Part shown: in pieces, positions 1 through 6,562 of the stretch
Layout of the letters: every line of letters begins with the position of its first letter
How positions within the stretch are numbered: the stretch's first letter is position 1
DNA from: Bacteroidales bacterium
GTDB lineage: Bacteria; Bacteroidota; Bacteroidia; Bacteroidales; UBA932
Direction: 5' to 3'
Assembly (NCBI GenBank): GCA_017651785.1
Contig: JAGCCD010000039.1
Coordinates: 1 to 7,666, forward strand
DNA length: 7,666 nt
Notes under the pieces: model-generated
Databases searched by the model: none
The model's input: only the letters and a program-made list of their open reading frames with translations
What the model was told of the DNA's origin: nothing
Translations under genes and position numbers: made by a program

Positions 1-161
1 AGCGCTGCACTCAGTGCATCTGACTGATGCACGGTGACGTATTCTGAAAGATTGTCAAGCACGGAACGGGGAGCCTCGGCAGCCTCTGTTGTCTGCTGCT
101 CCTGCGCGTGCAGGGCCAGGGCGAGAGAAAGCCCCAGGATGACTGTAATCAAACGTTTCAT
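1..161 (-). CDS. Small exported protein, N-terminal part only (possibly SPOR-domain type)
   Basis: This gene starts with ATG at 161 and runs off the left edge, so only about 53 residues are visible. The first 20 residues form a signal peptide: basic MKR, a leucine-rich core, then a typical Bacteroidota Ala-Gln end (ALHAQ). A Gln/Glu/Ala-rich linker follows, then a segment reading SVLDNLSEYVTVHQSDAL. Short periplasmic Bacteroidota proteins with a similar 'VTVHQ' segment ahead of a C-terminal SPOR (peptidoglycan-binding) domain come to mind, but that domain would lie outside the window, so the family is a guess. The start is fixed by a 4-base ATGA overlap with the stop of the LEA14-type lipoprotein gene, implying translational coupling and a shared envelope context. 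Presence of a real coding region is fairly sure; function is not. Confidence 0.7.
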   Translation of the reverse strand, partial: MKRLITVILGLSLALALHAQEQQTTEAAEAPRSVLDNLSEYVTVHQSDALSAA

Positions 162-625
162 AGCTTTTCCAGCAAATCCTTGAGTGATATGTCTGTATAT
201 TCGAAATCCTTGCCAAGGCCGCTGCGAAGGGCTCCGTGGAAGGCGACGTCTGCCGTGAGGGGAGAGAGGTCATTGAGCCCTATGAGCCCGAGGAGCTGAA
301 GTGGATTGAAGCCCTCCGCAATGGAACCGTGAAGCAGGAGGGGATATACGTCTTCTGTCTTGGCTGCAAGGACCACGTCGTCTGCGGTGACGTTGAGGCA
401 TGGGACGCCGTCCATCTTGATGACAGCCCTGAGCTGGGATAGCGTAACCTGGACCGTGGGGTTGTCTACGCCCACGTTTACGTTCAGGTCCATTGCGCTC
501 AGGCCCACGGGGGAGAGGGACACCAGTTCACAGGAAGTGACCTTGATGTCCTGGAACGACTTGCTGCAGGAGCACAGGCAGATGGCGGCAAGCGCGGGGA
601 TGAGCAATCGCAATACAGTTCTCAT
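158..625 (-). CDS. LEA14-type (LEA_2/WHy-like) lipoprotein
   Basis: The protein has 155 residues from the ATG at 625. Residues 1-20 are a lipoprotein signal peptide with lipobox LCSC, so Cys20 would be lipidated and the protein anchored in the envelope. The rest is a small beta-rich domain. The stretch around residues 35-75 (VSLSPVGLSAMDLNVNVGV, then DNPT and a 'VIKMDGVP' strand) matches the alternating pattern of LEA type 2 / WHy domains, where a 'v.NP' turn is followed by a strand pair. No catalytic residues are evident; in bacteria such proteins have no settled function, and stress protection or envelope stability is only suggested. An in-frame TTG at 643 could extend it by six residues, but it lies inside the promoter motif, so ATG 625 is preferred. 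It overlaps the next gene by ATGA. Family call is moderately sure. Confidence 0.72.
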   Translation of the reverse strand: MRTVLRLLIPALAAICLCSCSKSFQDIKVTSCELVSLSPVGLSAMDLNVNVGVDNPTVQVTLSQLRAVIKMDGVPCLNVTADDVVLAAKTEDVYPLLLHGSIAEGFNPLQLLGLIGLNDLSPLTADVAFHGALRSGLGKDFEYTDISLKDLLEKL

Positions 626-663
626 GACTTGCAAATATACCAAAAAAACGCTTATTTCTCAAC
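626..663 (-). promoter_or_regulatory. Bacteroidota-type promoter for the LEA14-type lipoprotein gene
   Basis: On the minus strand, TATATTTG at 639-632 is an exact match to the Bacteroidota -7 element TAnnTTTG. GTTG at 663-660 is a 3-of-4 match to the -33 element TTTG, with a 20-base spacer in the usual range. This falls in the only real intergenic gap of the window and overlaps the last codons of the NigD-like gene. I found no equally good minus-strand match elsewhere. Transcription would be expected to begin about 5 bases after the motif, near 626-629, almost at the ATG (625). The call rests on motif and spacing only. Confidence 0.55.
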
Positions 664-1293
664 CTTGGCGGTTACGGAGTCCGATTTGCCGTTCCAGAAC
701 CAGGACACTTTGAGCACCACCGAATCCTTTGCGGGCATGTATTCGCGTATGGGGAAGGTTGCGTAGAAAGGATACTCTATGAAGTAGGCTCCGCCGCCGG
801 TGTCGTAATCGGACCTGTGCTTCAGTATGACGCTGAGGGTGTCTGAGGACTCTTTGCGCTTGTCTACCATAAGGTTCACGAAGTCGCGGCCGGCCTCTTC
901 AATAATCTTGATGCGGGCGGACAGGTTGAGGTATCCGCCGGAATACCAGAGGTCCGAGGGACATATTTCTTCCAGGCCAAGGGTGTCCGGCTCTGCGTTG
1001 CCTGCCGTTACTACTACGGGCTTCTTGTGAAGAGGGTAGGAGTAGCTCATGTTGGATGCCTTGTAGACTGAGTCGTTCACGGCTTCTTTGACGTCCATCA
1101 CGACGAGCACGCGGTCGCCGGGATTCCAGTCGGGCATAAAGTCTCCGAAGGTATAGATGCGTCCGTCGTCCGCCCTGAATGTGCCGTCGGCCTTTACGAA
1201 ACCCATAGTGAGGCAGCGGTAAAGGAACGGCTCTACATCCAGGCATGCCGAAAGTGCGGCTGCGGCGAACAGTATTGACAGTATCCGTTTCAT
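652..1293 (-). CDS. NigD-like lipoprotein
   Basis: The protein has 213 residues from the ATG at 1293. The signal peptide (residues 1-17) ends in lipobox LSAC, with Cys17 the lipid-bearing residue. After it comes a compact beta domain (about 25-75) with the NigD-like pattern: a 'GFVKADGTFRADDGRIY' strand pair, then 'WNPGDRVLVVMDV', as in the N-terminal OB-like domain. A C-terminal beta-sandwich region (about 115-213) contains 'YLNLSARI' and a terminal 'VLKVSWFW' strand. NigD proteins are Bacteroidota lipoproteins named from a bacteriocin-linked (nig) locus; most members are of unknown function, and no bacteriocin gene is visible here. The ATG overlaps the stop of the Fur-like gene as ATGA and is preceded by an A-rich stretch (AGAAAGAAACAAGC), which supports it over an in-frame TTG at 1320. 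Coupling to the regulator gene is the main contextual clue. Confidence 0.78.
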   Translation of the reverse strand: MKRILSILFAAAALSACLDVEPFLYRCLTMGFVKADGTFRADDGRIYTFGDFMPDWNPGDRVLVVMDVKEAVNDSVYKASNMSYSYPLHKKPVVVTAGNAEPDTLGLEEICPSDLWYSGGYLNLSARIKIIEEAGRDFVNLMVDKRKESSDTLSVILKHRSDYDTGGGAYFIEYPFYATFPIREYMPAKDSVVLKVSWFWNGKSDSVTAKVEK

Positions 1294-1745
1294 GCTTGTT
1301 TCTTTCTGGTGGAGTGACAAATGATCTGAATGTCGAAGCCGTCTATGCTGTATCCTTTGAACCTGCGGCGCTTGAGCCCGGTTTCTACGGAATGCAACAG
1401 CTCGTCGGCCTCGACGTCTATGAACTGGCTGTTGCGCGTATCGTAAAGGTGCACGTGCCTGAAAGCGTTCACATCAAAGCACATACGCCCCTCGGGACCG
1501 TAGCGGCGGGCGTAGATGCCCTTTGCAGTCATGTCTTCCAGTATGTTGAACACCGTTGCACGGGTAATCTGTACTTCTCCGCGTTCCTTTATGGCCGCAA
1601 ACACTTCGTCTGCGCCGGCGTGCACCAGTTCCATCATTACGCCGTGTACCGCAAGCCTTTGCGGCGTGATTTTGAGGCCACGGGAGCGAAGGGCTTTGCT
1701 GAAAGCCTCCAGGTCTGCGGGCGCGCGTTTTGAGGAACGGTTCAT
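1290..1745 (-). CDS. Fur/PerR-family metalloregulator lacking the structural zinc cysteines
   Basis: The protein has 151 residues, the usual Fur-family length. Residues about 10-85 form the winged-helix DNA-binding domain: 'LKITPQRLAV', 'HAGADEVFAAI', then 'TRATVFNILEDM', equivalent to the TVYRTL recognition helix. The dimerisation domain holds His97-Val-His99. Candidate regulatory metal ligands matching PerR His37/Asp85/His91/His93/Asp104 are His42, Asp91, His97, His99 and Asp110. The structural zinc site is degenerate: the first CxxC is replaced by Asp102...Asn105, and of the second only Cys143 remains (Thr at 146). The protein may therefore sense a metal or peroxide through a PerR-like site, but its fold must be stabilised differently; that is inference. 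It sits 3 bases after recN and overlaps the NigD-like gene by ATGA, so those genes are likely co-expressed. Family membership is sure; assignment to Fur, PerR or Zur is not. Confidence 0.88.
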   Translation of the reverse strand: MNRSSKRAPADLEAFSKALRSRGLKITPQRLAVHGVMMELVHAGADEVFAAIKERGEVQITRATVFNILEDMTAKGIYARRYGPEGRMCFDVNAFRHVHLYDTRNSQFIDVEADELLHSVETGLKRRRFKGYSIDGFDIQIICHSTRKKQA

Positions 1746-1748
1746 ATG

Positions 1749-3362
1749 CTATTCTTCCATAAGGGCCCTGGCGTTTGCAAGGGCTTCTTCCGTTATGCTT
1801 TCCCCGCTCAGCAGGCGGGCGATTTCCCGCTCCCTGTCGGCGCCTTCTACACGGGCTATGCCGGAACTGGTGCGGCCGCTGGCGGGGTCGAAGGTCTTGC
1901 TCACCACGTAGTGGGCTGTGCCCTTTGCCGCCACCTGGGGGAGGTGGGTTATGGAGAATACCTGCATTGTCTGTGCCATACGGCATATCATCTGCCCCAT
2001 CTTGGCGGCGACGCTTCCGGATACGCCTGCGTCTATCTCGTCGAAAATGAGGGTGGGCATGCCTTTGAACCTGGCCATCAAGGCCTTGAGACTCAGCATG
2101 ATGCGTGAAAGCTCGCCGCCCGAGGCGCACTTGGACACCTCTGTGGACGCAAGGCCGTCGGCAGAGAAGAGGAAGCTTACGGCGTCGCTGCCCGATGCGC
2201 CGGGGGCGGCGTCCTGAAGGCCGACGGAGAAAGAGGCACGTTCCATTTCAAGGTAGCGCAGATGACCCGTAACCTCTGCGGCGAAGTCTGCGCGAGCCTC
2301 GTCACGGAGTTTGTGAAGCTTGTCGCACACGGCTGCGTGAGACTCCCGCAGGCGCTTTTCTTCCGCCTCAAGCTCGCGGCATTCTTCCGAGAGGTCAGAT
2401 GTGCCTTCCAGAGCTTTTCCGTAGCGGTCCCGCACTTCTGCGAGCCCGGCGACGCTGTTGCAGCCGTGCTTGGTCATAAGGCGGTAAAGGAGGGAGAGGC
2501 GCTGCTCCACCTGCTCCAGACGCCGGGGAGACGAGTCTATGCGTCCCGCGGCTGAATCTATCTCGGACAGTATGTCGTCCAGCTCTATGCGGGCCGATTC
2601 TATCCTGGAGCCCAGTTCCTGCAACTCCGGAAGATACTTTCCGGCGTGCTCGAGCGACTTGCGCGCCTGCTGCAGAAGGTCGTTTACCGGAGTGCTTCCG
2701 CCGCCGTACAGAAGGTCGCGGGCAGTGCCCAGGCGCTCCAGTATTTCTTCTGCGTTGCCAAGGGTAAGCTGCTCTTCTTCAAGCTCTTCCAGCTCTCCGT
2801 CGCGAAGTGCGGCTGCCTGGAGCTCGGCATATTGTGCAGCATTGTAGTCCGATTCCGCATTGCTGCGGGCAAGCTCTTCGCGGGCCTGCTGCAGCCGGGC
2901 GCGGCAGCGGGTAAGGTTATCCCAAACGCTGCGGCACTGTGCAAGAAGGTCCGCCGAGCCGGCGTAATTGTCCAGCAGACCGAGCTGGAAATGCCTGTCG
3001 TTCAGGAGCAGGCTCTGGTGCTGGGAATGGATGTCGAAGAGTCTGGCACTAAGCTCTGAAAGCTCCTGCAACTGCACCGGGCAGTCGTCTATGAAACTGC
3101 GGGAACGGCCCGACGAGTACAGCACGCGGCGGATTATCCGCAGGCCCTCCTCTGTATCGAATTCGCCTTCAACTACGCAGGTTTCTGCTCCCTGGCTGAT
3201 GAGGGATGCATCCGCCTTGTCGCCGGCAAGCAGGCCCAGGGCGCCCAGAAGAATTGACTTTCCGGCGCCGGTCTGCCCCGTAATGATCACAAGACCCTCC
3301 GGAAAAGTGACATCCAGAGAGTCTATGAGTACGTAATTGCGTATGTGAAGGCTGCGGAGCAT
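1749..3362 (-). CDS. recN: DNA repair ATPase RecN
   Basis: RecN is a cytoplasmic SMC-like ATPase that acts in recombinational repair of double-strand breaks. The 537-residue length is close to the family norm (about 550). In order: an N-terminal half-ATPase beginning MLRSLHIRNYVLID with Walker A GQTGAGKS (29-36), a Q-loop region DIHSQHQ (110-116), a Glu/Arg/Leu-rich coiled coil (about 140-370, broken near 215-230 and 270-310), then the C-terminal half with signature SGGELSR (414-420), Walker B TLIFDEIDAG (437-446) with catalytic Glu442, and the H-loop region ITHLPQVAA (471-479). All ATPase elements are intact. The second Walker A residue is Gln where many RecN have Glu (GETGAGKS), a tolerated position. 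The gene follows rpoZ after 1 base and precedes the Fur-like gene by 3 bases, so it probably has no promoter of its own. Confidence 0.97.
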   Translation of the reverse strand: MLRSLHIRNYVLIDSLDVTFPEGLVIITGQTGAGKSILLGALGLLAGDKADASLISQGAETCVVEGEFDTEEGLRIIRRVLYSSGRSRSFIDDCPVQLQELSELSARLFDIHSQHQSLLLNDRHFQLGLLDNYAGSADLLAQCRSVWDNLTRCRARLQQAREELARSNAESDYNAAQYAELQAAALRDGELEELEEEQLTLGNAEEILERLGTARDLLYGGGSTPVNDLLQQARKSLEHAGKYLPELQELGSRIESARIELDDILSEIDSAAGRIDSSPRRLEQVEQRLSLLYRLMTKHGCNSVAGLAEVRDRYGKALEGTSDLSEECRELEAEEKRLRESHAAVCDKLHKLRDEARADFAAEVTGHLRYLEMERASFSVGLQDAAPGASGSDAVSFLFSADGLASTEVSKCASGGELSRIMLSLKALMARFKGMPTLIFDEIDAGVSGSVAAKMGQMICRMAQTMQVFSITHLPQVAAKGTAHYVVSKTFDPASGRTSSGIARVEGADREREIARLLSGESITEEALANARALMEE

Positions 3363-3363
3363 C

Positions 3364-3687
3364 CTACTCGGCCTTGCCGTCGGAGGCGGCGAAGCGGTAG
3401 TTCAGCTCGCCCTCCTCGAACTCGGTGGTGGCTACCAGGCCGGGCTTGGGCTGACGCTCGAAATACTTGGAGATCTCTATCTGCTCCTTGTTCTCGAAGG
3501 TCTCTTCCATGGTGTCGCGCTCTCCGCGGAACTCCTCGAGCCTCTTTGCAAGCTCCTTCTTCTCGGCAAGGGCTATCTGGTTTGCCCTCTGGGCTATGAT
3601 GACGGTAGTCTCGTAGATGTTGCCGGTGGGGGCGGCGAGGTCTTTGATATCCCTCGTCACGGTGTTGTTGGGTACTTTCTTTTCCAT
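3364..3687 (-). CDS. rpoZ: RNA polymerase omega subunit, Bacteroidota type
   Basis: This 107-residue protein matches the divergent omega subunit of Bacteroidota, which helps assemble and stabilise core RNA polymerase by binding the beta' subunit. Visible family features are an N-terminal 'NNTVTRDIKDL' (7-17), 'PTGNIYETTVIIAQRANQIA' (20-39; the omega helix region), a charged helix of about residues 41-66, and 'NKEQIEISKYFERQPKP' (66-82). The C-terminus (about 95-107) is short and polar. It lies between bamD (3 bases upstream) and recN (1 base downstream), the usual Bacteroidota setting, which supports the call. The ATG at 3687 is preceded by an A-rich tract on the coding strand (GAAAGAAAAATATTAG) inside the end of bamD; Bacteroidota use such A-rich sequence instead of a Shine-Dalgarno site. 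Confidence 0.93.
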   Translation of the reverse strand: MEKKVPNNTVTRDIKDLAAPTGNIYETTVIIAQRANQIALAEKKELAKRLEEFRGERDTMEETFENKEQIEISKYFERQPKPGLVATTEFEEGELNYRFAASDGKAE

Positions 3688-3690
3688 ATT

Positions 3691-4479
3691 CTAATATTTT
3701 TCTTTCGTTTTTGCGTACAGGTTGTCAAGCTCGGGGCGCTTGGGGGATTCGGGGAACTCACCGATAAAGTTGAAGTAGTCGTCGTAGAACACCAGGAACC
3801 TCTCTTTCTGCTTGTTCCTCACGCTCATACGGGCGTAGTTGTATGAGGCCATTGCGGTGTAATAGAGGATGTCTTCGCGGTAGCGGTTGTCCGAGTCGTC
3901 CTTGAGGACGTTGCGCAGGGCGACCCTGGCGGCCTTGTAGTCCTCTATCTTGTAGTACAGGTATGCGCTCTCGAACGCTTTCTTGTCAAGGCGCTCCTCC
4001 AGGTCGTCCAGCATATGGTAGCAGACCGAGCGGTACTCGCTGTCCGGATGGTTCATCAGGTACTCGCTTATGGCGGTGATGCACTTGTAGGTGGGCGACT
4101 GGTCGAGCTCGTAGCGGAGGGTGGAGCGGAACAGACAGTCCAGCCTCAGGAATTCCGCGCTCTCCGCGAACGGGCTGCGGGGGAACTGGGCAATGAAGTT
4201 ACTGAAGTTGGTCTCTGCGGTGAAGTAGTCCTTTGCCCTGTAGTTGCTCAGGCCCCAGTAGTACTGGACCGTGTCGTCCCTTGCGGTGCCGTTGGTGATT
4301 ACCGCAAGCGACTCGAACAGCTGGGCCGATTTGGAATACTTGCCCTGGTTGAAGAAATCGAACGCCGCAGCGTACTTGGCCTCCGTGTCATTGCTCTCAA
4401 GCAAGGCTTCGTATGAACTCTTGCAGGCGGGGACGGCGGCAAGCAGCAGCAGAGCGGCTATGATATGGCGTGACTTCAT
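3691..4479 (-). CDS. bamD: Outer membrane assembly lipoprotein BamD
   Basis: BamD is the lipoprotein of the BAM complex that works with BamA to fold beta-barrel proteins into the outer membrane. The 262-residue protein has a signal peptide with a lipobox-like VPAC, making Cys19 the lipidated residue. It then forms helical TPR-like repeats: 'AKYAAAFDFFNQGKYSKSAQ' (34-53), a pair around 'YYWGLSNYRAKDYFTA' (73-88), 'FPRSPFAESAEFLRL' (99-113), 'DQSPT' (126-130), 'YLMNHPDSEY' (140-149), 'YYKIEDYKAARVAL' (175-188) and 'FIGEFPESPKRPEL' (238-251). The 'FPxSxxAxxA' and 'hPDSxY' motifs are typical of BamD. Pro17 in the lipobox is slightly unusual. Its ATG overlaps the trxB stop as ATGA, and rpoZ follows 3 bases after it. 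Confidence 0.92.
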   Translation of the reverse strand: MKSRHIIAALLLLAAVPACKSSYEALLESNDTEAKYAAAFDFFNQGKYSKSAQLFESLAVITNGTARDDTVQYYWGLSNYRAKDYFTAETNFSNFIAQFPRSPFAESAEFLRLDCLFRSTLRYELDQSPTYKCITAISEYLMNHPDSEYRSVCYHMLDDLEERLDKKAFESAYLYYKIEDYKAARVALRNVLKDDSDNRYREDILYYTAMASYNYARMSVRNKQKERFLVFYDDYFNFIGEFPESPKRPELDNLYAKTKEKY

Positions 4480-5396
4480 TGTTTGAGGAATTTTTCTGCG
4501 TCAAGGGCCGCACGGCAGCCGGACGCGGCCGCGTTGATGGCCTGACGGTATCGGGGATCCTGCACGTCTCCTGCGGCGAATACGCCTTCTACGTTGGTGT
4601 GGGAGGTGCGGCCGTCGGTGATGATGTAACCCTCGGGATCAGTTGCCACCCAGGGCTTGAACAGCGCCGACTGGGGATTGTGGCCTATTGCGAGGAAGAA
4701 TCCGTCGATCTTTATGTCGAAGATGTCTCCGTTGCCCCTTTCAAGGCGGGCGCCGGTTACTCCGCCCGCGTCTCCGAGCACCTCGCGGGTGTTGCACTCC
4801 CAGAGGATCTCTATGTTGGGCGTGGCCTCTACCTTGCGCTGCATGGCAACGGAAGCGCGGAGGACGTTACGCCTTACTATCATATATACCTTGCGGCAAA
4901 GGCCTGCAAGGTAGGTAGCCTCTTCGCATGCGGTGTCTCCGCCGCCCACTACGGCCACGTCTTTCTTGCGGTAGAAGAAGCCGTCGCAGGTGGCGCATGC
5001 GGATACTCCAAGGCCCCTGAATTTCTGCTCCGAGGACAGACCCAGATAGCGCGCGGTGGCGCCGGTGGCTATGATGACGGTCTCTGCCTCAAGAGTGGTC
5101 TCTGAGTCTACGGTGACGGAAAAAGGCCTGTGGGAAAGGTCGCAGGACGTTACCACGCCCCGGCGTATGTCTGCGCCAAGGTTCTCTGCCTGCTTGCGCA
5201 TATCGGTCATGAGGGCGTTTGCGTCCACTCCCAGGGGGAAACCGGGGTAGTTCTCCACTACCGTTGTGGTGGTGAGCTGGCCTCCGGGTTCAAGACCCTC
5301 GTACAGTACGGGGGACAGGGCGGCACGGGATGCGTAAATGGCGGCGGTATAACCTGCAGGGCCGCCTCCTATGATGAGACATTTGACTTTTTCCAT
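4476..5396 (-). CDS. trxB: Thioredoxin reductase (NADPH)
   Basis: TrxB transfers electrons from NADPH through FAD to thioredoxin, keeping cytoplasmic thiols reduced. The protein has 306 residues from the ATG at 5396, normal for the low-molecular-weight bacterial enzyme. Motifs in order: FAD-binding GGGPAG (10-15), 'ENYPGFP' (48-54), redox-active CATC (Cys134, Cys137) followed by DGFFYR, NADPH-binding GGGDTA (151-156), the Arg cluster RRNVLR (175-180) that binds the NADPH 2'-phosphate (the usual preceding His is Val174), 'AIGHNP' (236-241) and the C-terminal FAD motif FAAGDVQD (273-280) with RQAINAAASG. All catalytic parts are intact. The open frame continues upstream of 5396, but that part is Arg/His/Pro-rich and overlaps the preceding gene, so the ATG in the TGATG junction is the start. 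Confidence 0.97.
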   Translation of the reverse strand: MEKVKCLIIGGGPAGYTAAIYASRAALSPVLYEGLEPGGQLTTTTVVENYPGFPLGVDANALMTDMRKQAENLGADIRRGVVTSCDLSHRPFSVTVDSETTLEAETVIIATGATARYLGLSSEQKFRGLGVSACATCDGFFYRKKDVAVVGGGDTACEEATYLAGLCRKVYMIVRRNVLRASVAMQRKVEATPNIEILWECNTREVLGDAGGVTGARLERGNGDIFDIKIDGFFLAIGHNPQSALFKPWVATDPEGYIITDGRTSHTNVEGVFAAGDVQDPRYRQAINAAASGCRAALDAEKFLKQ

Positions 5397-6562
5397 CAGC
5401 GGACTGTTGTGATTGTATTGTTGGTGTTGTACCTGATGCGTCTTACGGCGGTGTTGTTCTTGCCGTTCGCGTCGAAGCGGAAGTCTGTCTGGAGGCCCTT
5501 GCCCGGGGTGGCGGCGAGCTCTGCGAGCCACTGTGACTGGTCGCGGCCCAGGGTGGTGCCGAAGTAGTTCATAAGGTCGTAGCCCTGGAATACCCACTGG
5601 CCGGGATCTCCTTTGAAGAGAGCCCTGTAGCTGTCTGAGAAGCGGGCCACGGCGGCGTCTGCGGGATCTGCGTAGTAAGATGCGGTGATGTTTGCAGCTG
5701 CGGCGTGGATGCTCTCTATCTCAAGGTCTGAGATGGAGCGCAGGCGCGACGTGCTGTAGACGGCGTTGCGTCCGCCGCGGAGGTTCATCAGGGCTATATC
5801 CCTTATGCAGGAACTGCAGAATGAATCGTTCTCTGAAGCGATGATGAAACGGCACGTTCCCCTTACTACGCCCTCGTATGAAGAAGGTGTGGAGCTTATG
5901 TCGTACTTCACTTTGGCTTCTCCGAGCCTTTTGGCCATACGCGAACTGACTTCTCCGGAACCCTCCTCTGCGCTTATGAGGAGCACGACGGCGTCTCCGC
6001 CCTTGAGGTCTTCGGATACCCACTTGATGAGGTCGTCTACCTGCGACTCCCAGCTTGAGGGGGCCTGGATGACTTTGTGACGGTCTGTGAGCGAAGCCGC
6101 TTTGGGGTCCAGCGGGGAGATGATGAATTTGCCGCGGGAACGGGGGAGTACCCTGGAAATGTCGTCATAGCTCACGGGACCTATGATGAGGTCTGAGCTT
6201 TCAAGTTCCGCCGATGTGGGGAGCCCGACGGTAGAGTCGTATACGGAAATCTCGAAGTGCCTCTCAGGCGAGGACAGTGCGTCCGCCGCCATAAGGACTC
6301 CGGAGTAGAAATCCAGGAAGTTGCTGTTGGGCGTTTCCGTGCTCTTGAACGGGAGGATGAGGGAAACCTTTGTAGTCCAGACGCTTGCAAGTTCCTCCTC
6401 CATTTCCTCGTCGGTGCGTACGGGCACGAAGTCCAGCCCGGAGTTGTCGACGGCTGTGCTGTCTTTGGCCGGCCGTCCTCCGGGGAACAGGTACCACTGG
6501 GCCGATGCCGCTACTGGCAGAAGCATCAGGCAGACGAGCGTTGCGATGATATAACGTTTCAT
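5396..6562 (-). CDS. Exported type 1 periplasmic-binding-fold protein
   Basis: The protein has 388 residues from the ATG at 6562. Residues 1-21 are a cleavable signal peptide (MKRYIIA..., ending AASAQ), so it is exported. A low-complexity linker (about 22-62) leads into a domain resembling type 1 periplasmic binding proteins (LivJ/LpoA-like fold): first strand 'KVSLILPFKS' (65-74), 'NFLDFYSGVLMAADAL' (81-96), 'DLIIGPVSYDD' (124-134), 'FIISPLDP' (146-153), 'DAVVLLIS' (190-197), 'FQGYDLMNYFG' (325-335) and the terminal 'GLQTDFRFD' (356-364). Bacteroidota have related proteins, often with N-terminal LysM repeats and annotated as amino-acid ABC-transporter binding proteins; this one lacks LysM and no transporter genes are nearby, so cell-wall sensing or regulation is as likely as uptake. 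It overlaps the glycosyltransferase gene by ATGA and trxB by 1 base. A longer start at 6607 would lie within the preceding gene and lose the signal peptide position. Confidence 0.8.
   Translation of the reverse strand: MKRYIIATLVCLMLLPVAASAQWYLFPGGRPAKDSTAVDNSGLDFVPVRTDEEMEEELASVWTTKVSLILPFKSTETPNSNFLDFYSGVLMAADALSSPERHFEISVYDSTVGLPTSAELESSDLIIGPVSYDDISRVLPRSRGKFIISPLDPKAASLTDRHKVIQAPSSWESQVDDLIKWVSEDLKGGDAVVLLISAEEGSGEVSSRMAKRLGEAKVKYDISSTPSSYEGVVRGTCRFIIASENDSFCSSCIRDIALMNLRGGRNAVYSTSRLRSISDLEIESIHAAAANITASYYADPADAAVARFSDSYRALFKGDPGQWVFQGYDLMNYFGTTLGRDQSQWLAELAATPGKGLQTDFRFDANGKNNTAVRRIRYNTNNTITTVR

Noticed and set aside
1245..1733. Plus-strand open frame of 162 codons opposite the Fur-like gene
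   Set aside because: It is antisense to a clear Fur-family gene, with no signal, motif or promoter of its own.
1740..1800. Possible terminator hairpin between recN and the Fur-like gene (GGGCCC and AAGGGC/GCCCTT-like pairs)
   Set aside because: The matches are short, inside the recN coding end, and have no T-run following on the minus strand; the 3-base gap argues for read-through.
1474..2130. Minus-strand frame of 218 codons, rich in Arg, Gly and His
   Set aside because: It is a frame-shifted reading of recN and the Fur-like gene; the Arg/Gly/Pro composition is typical of shadow frames in GC-rich DNA.
4470..5105. Plus-strand open frame of 211 codons opposite trxB
   Set aside because: It lies wholly antisense to trxB and the start of bamD, which have intact motifs. 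High GC content favours long antisense frames, and its product has no recognisable features.
5397..5597. 67-residue N-terminal extension of thioredoxin reductase
   Set aside because: The extension is Arg/His/Pro-rich and out of frame inside the preceding gene, while the family N-terminus begins exactly at the ATG at 5396.
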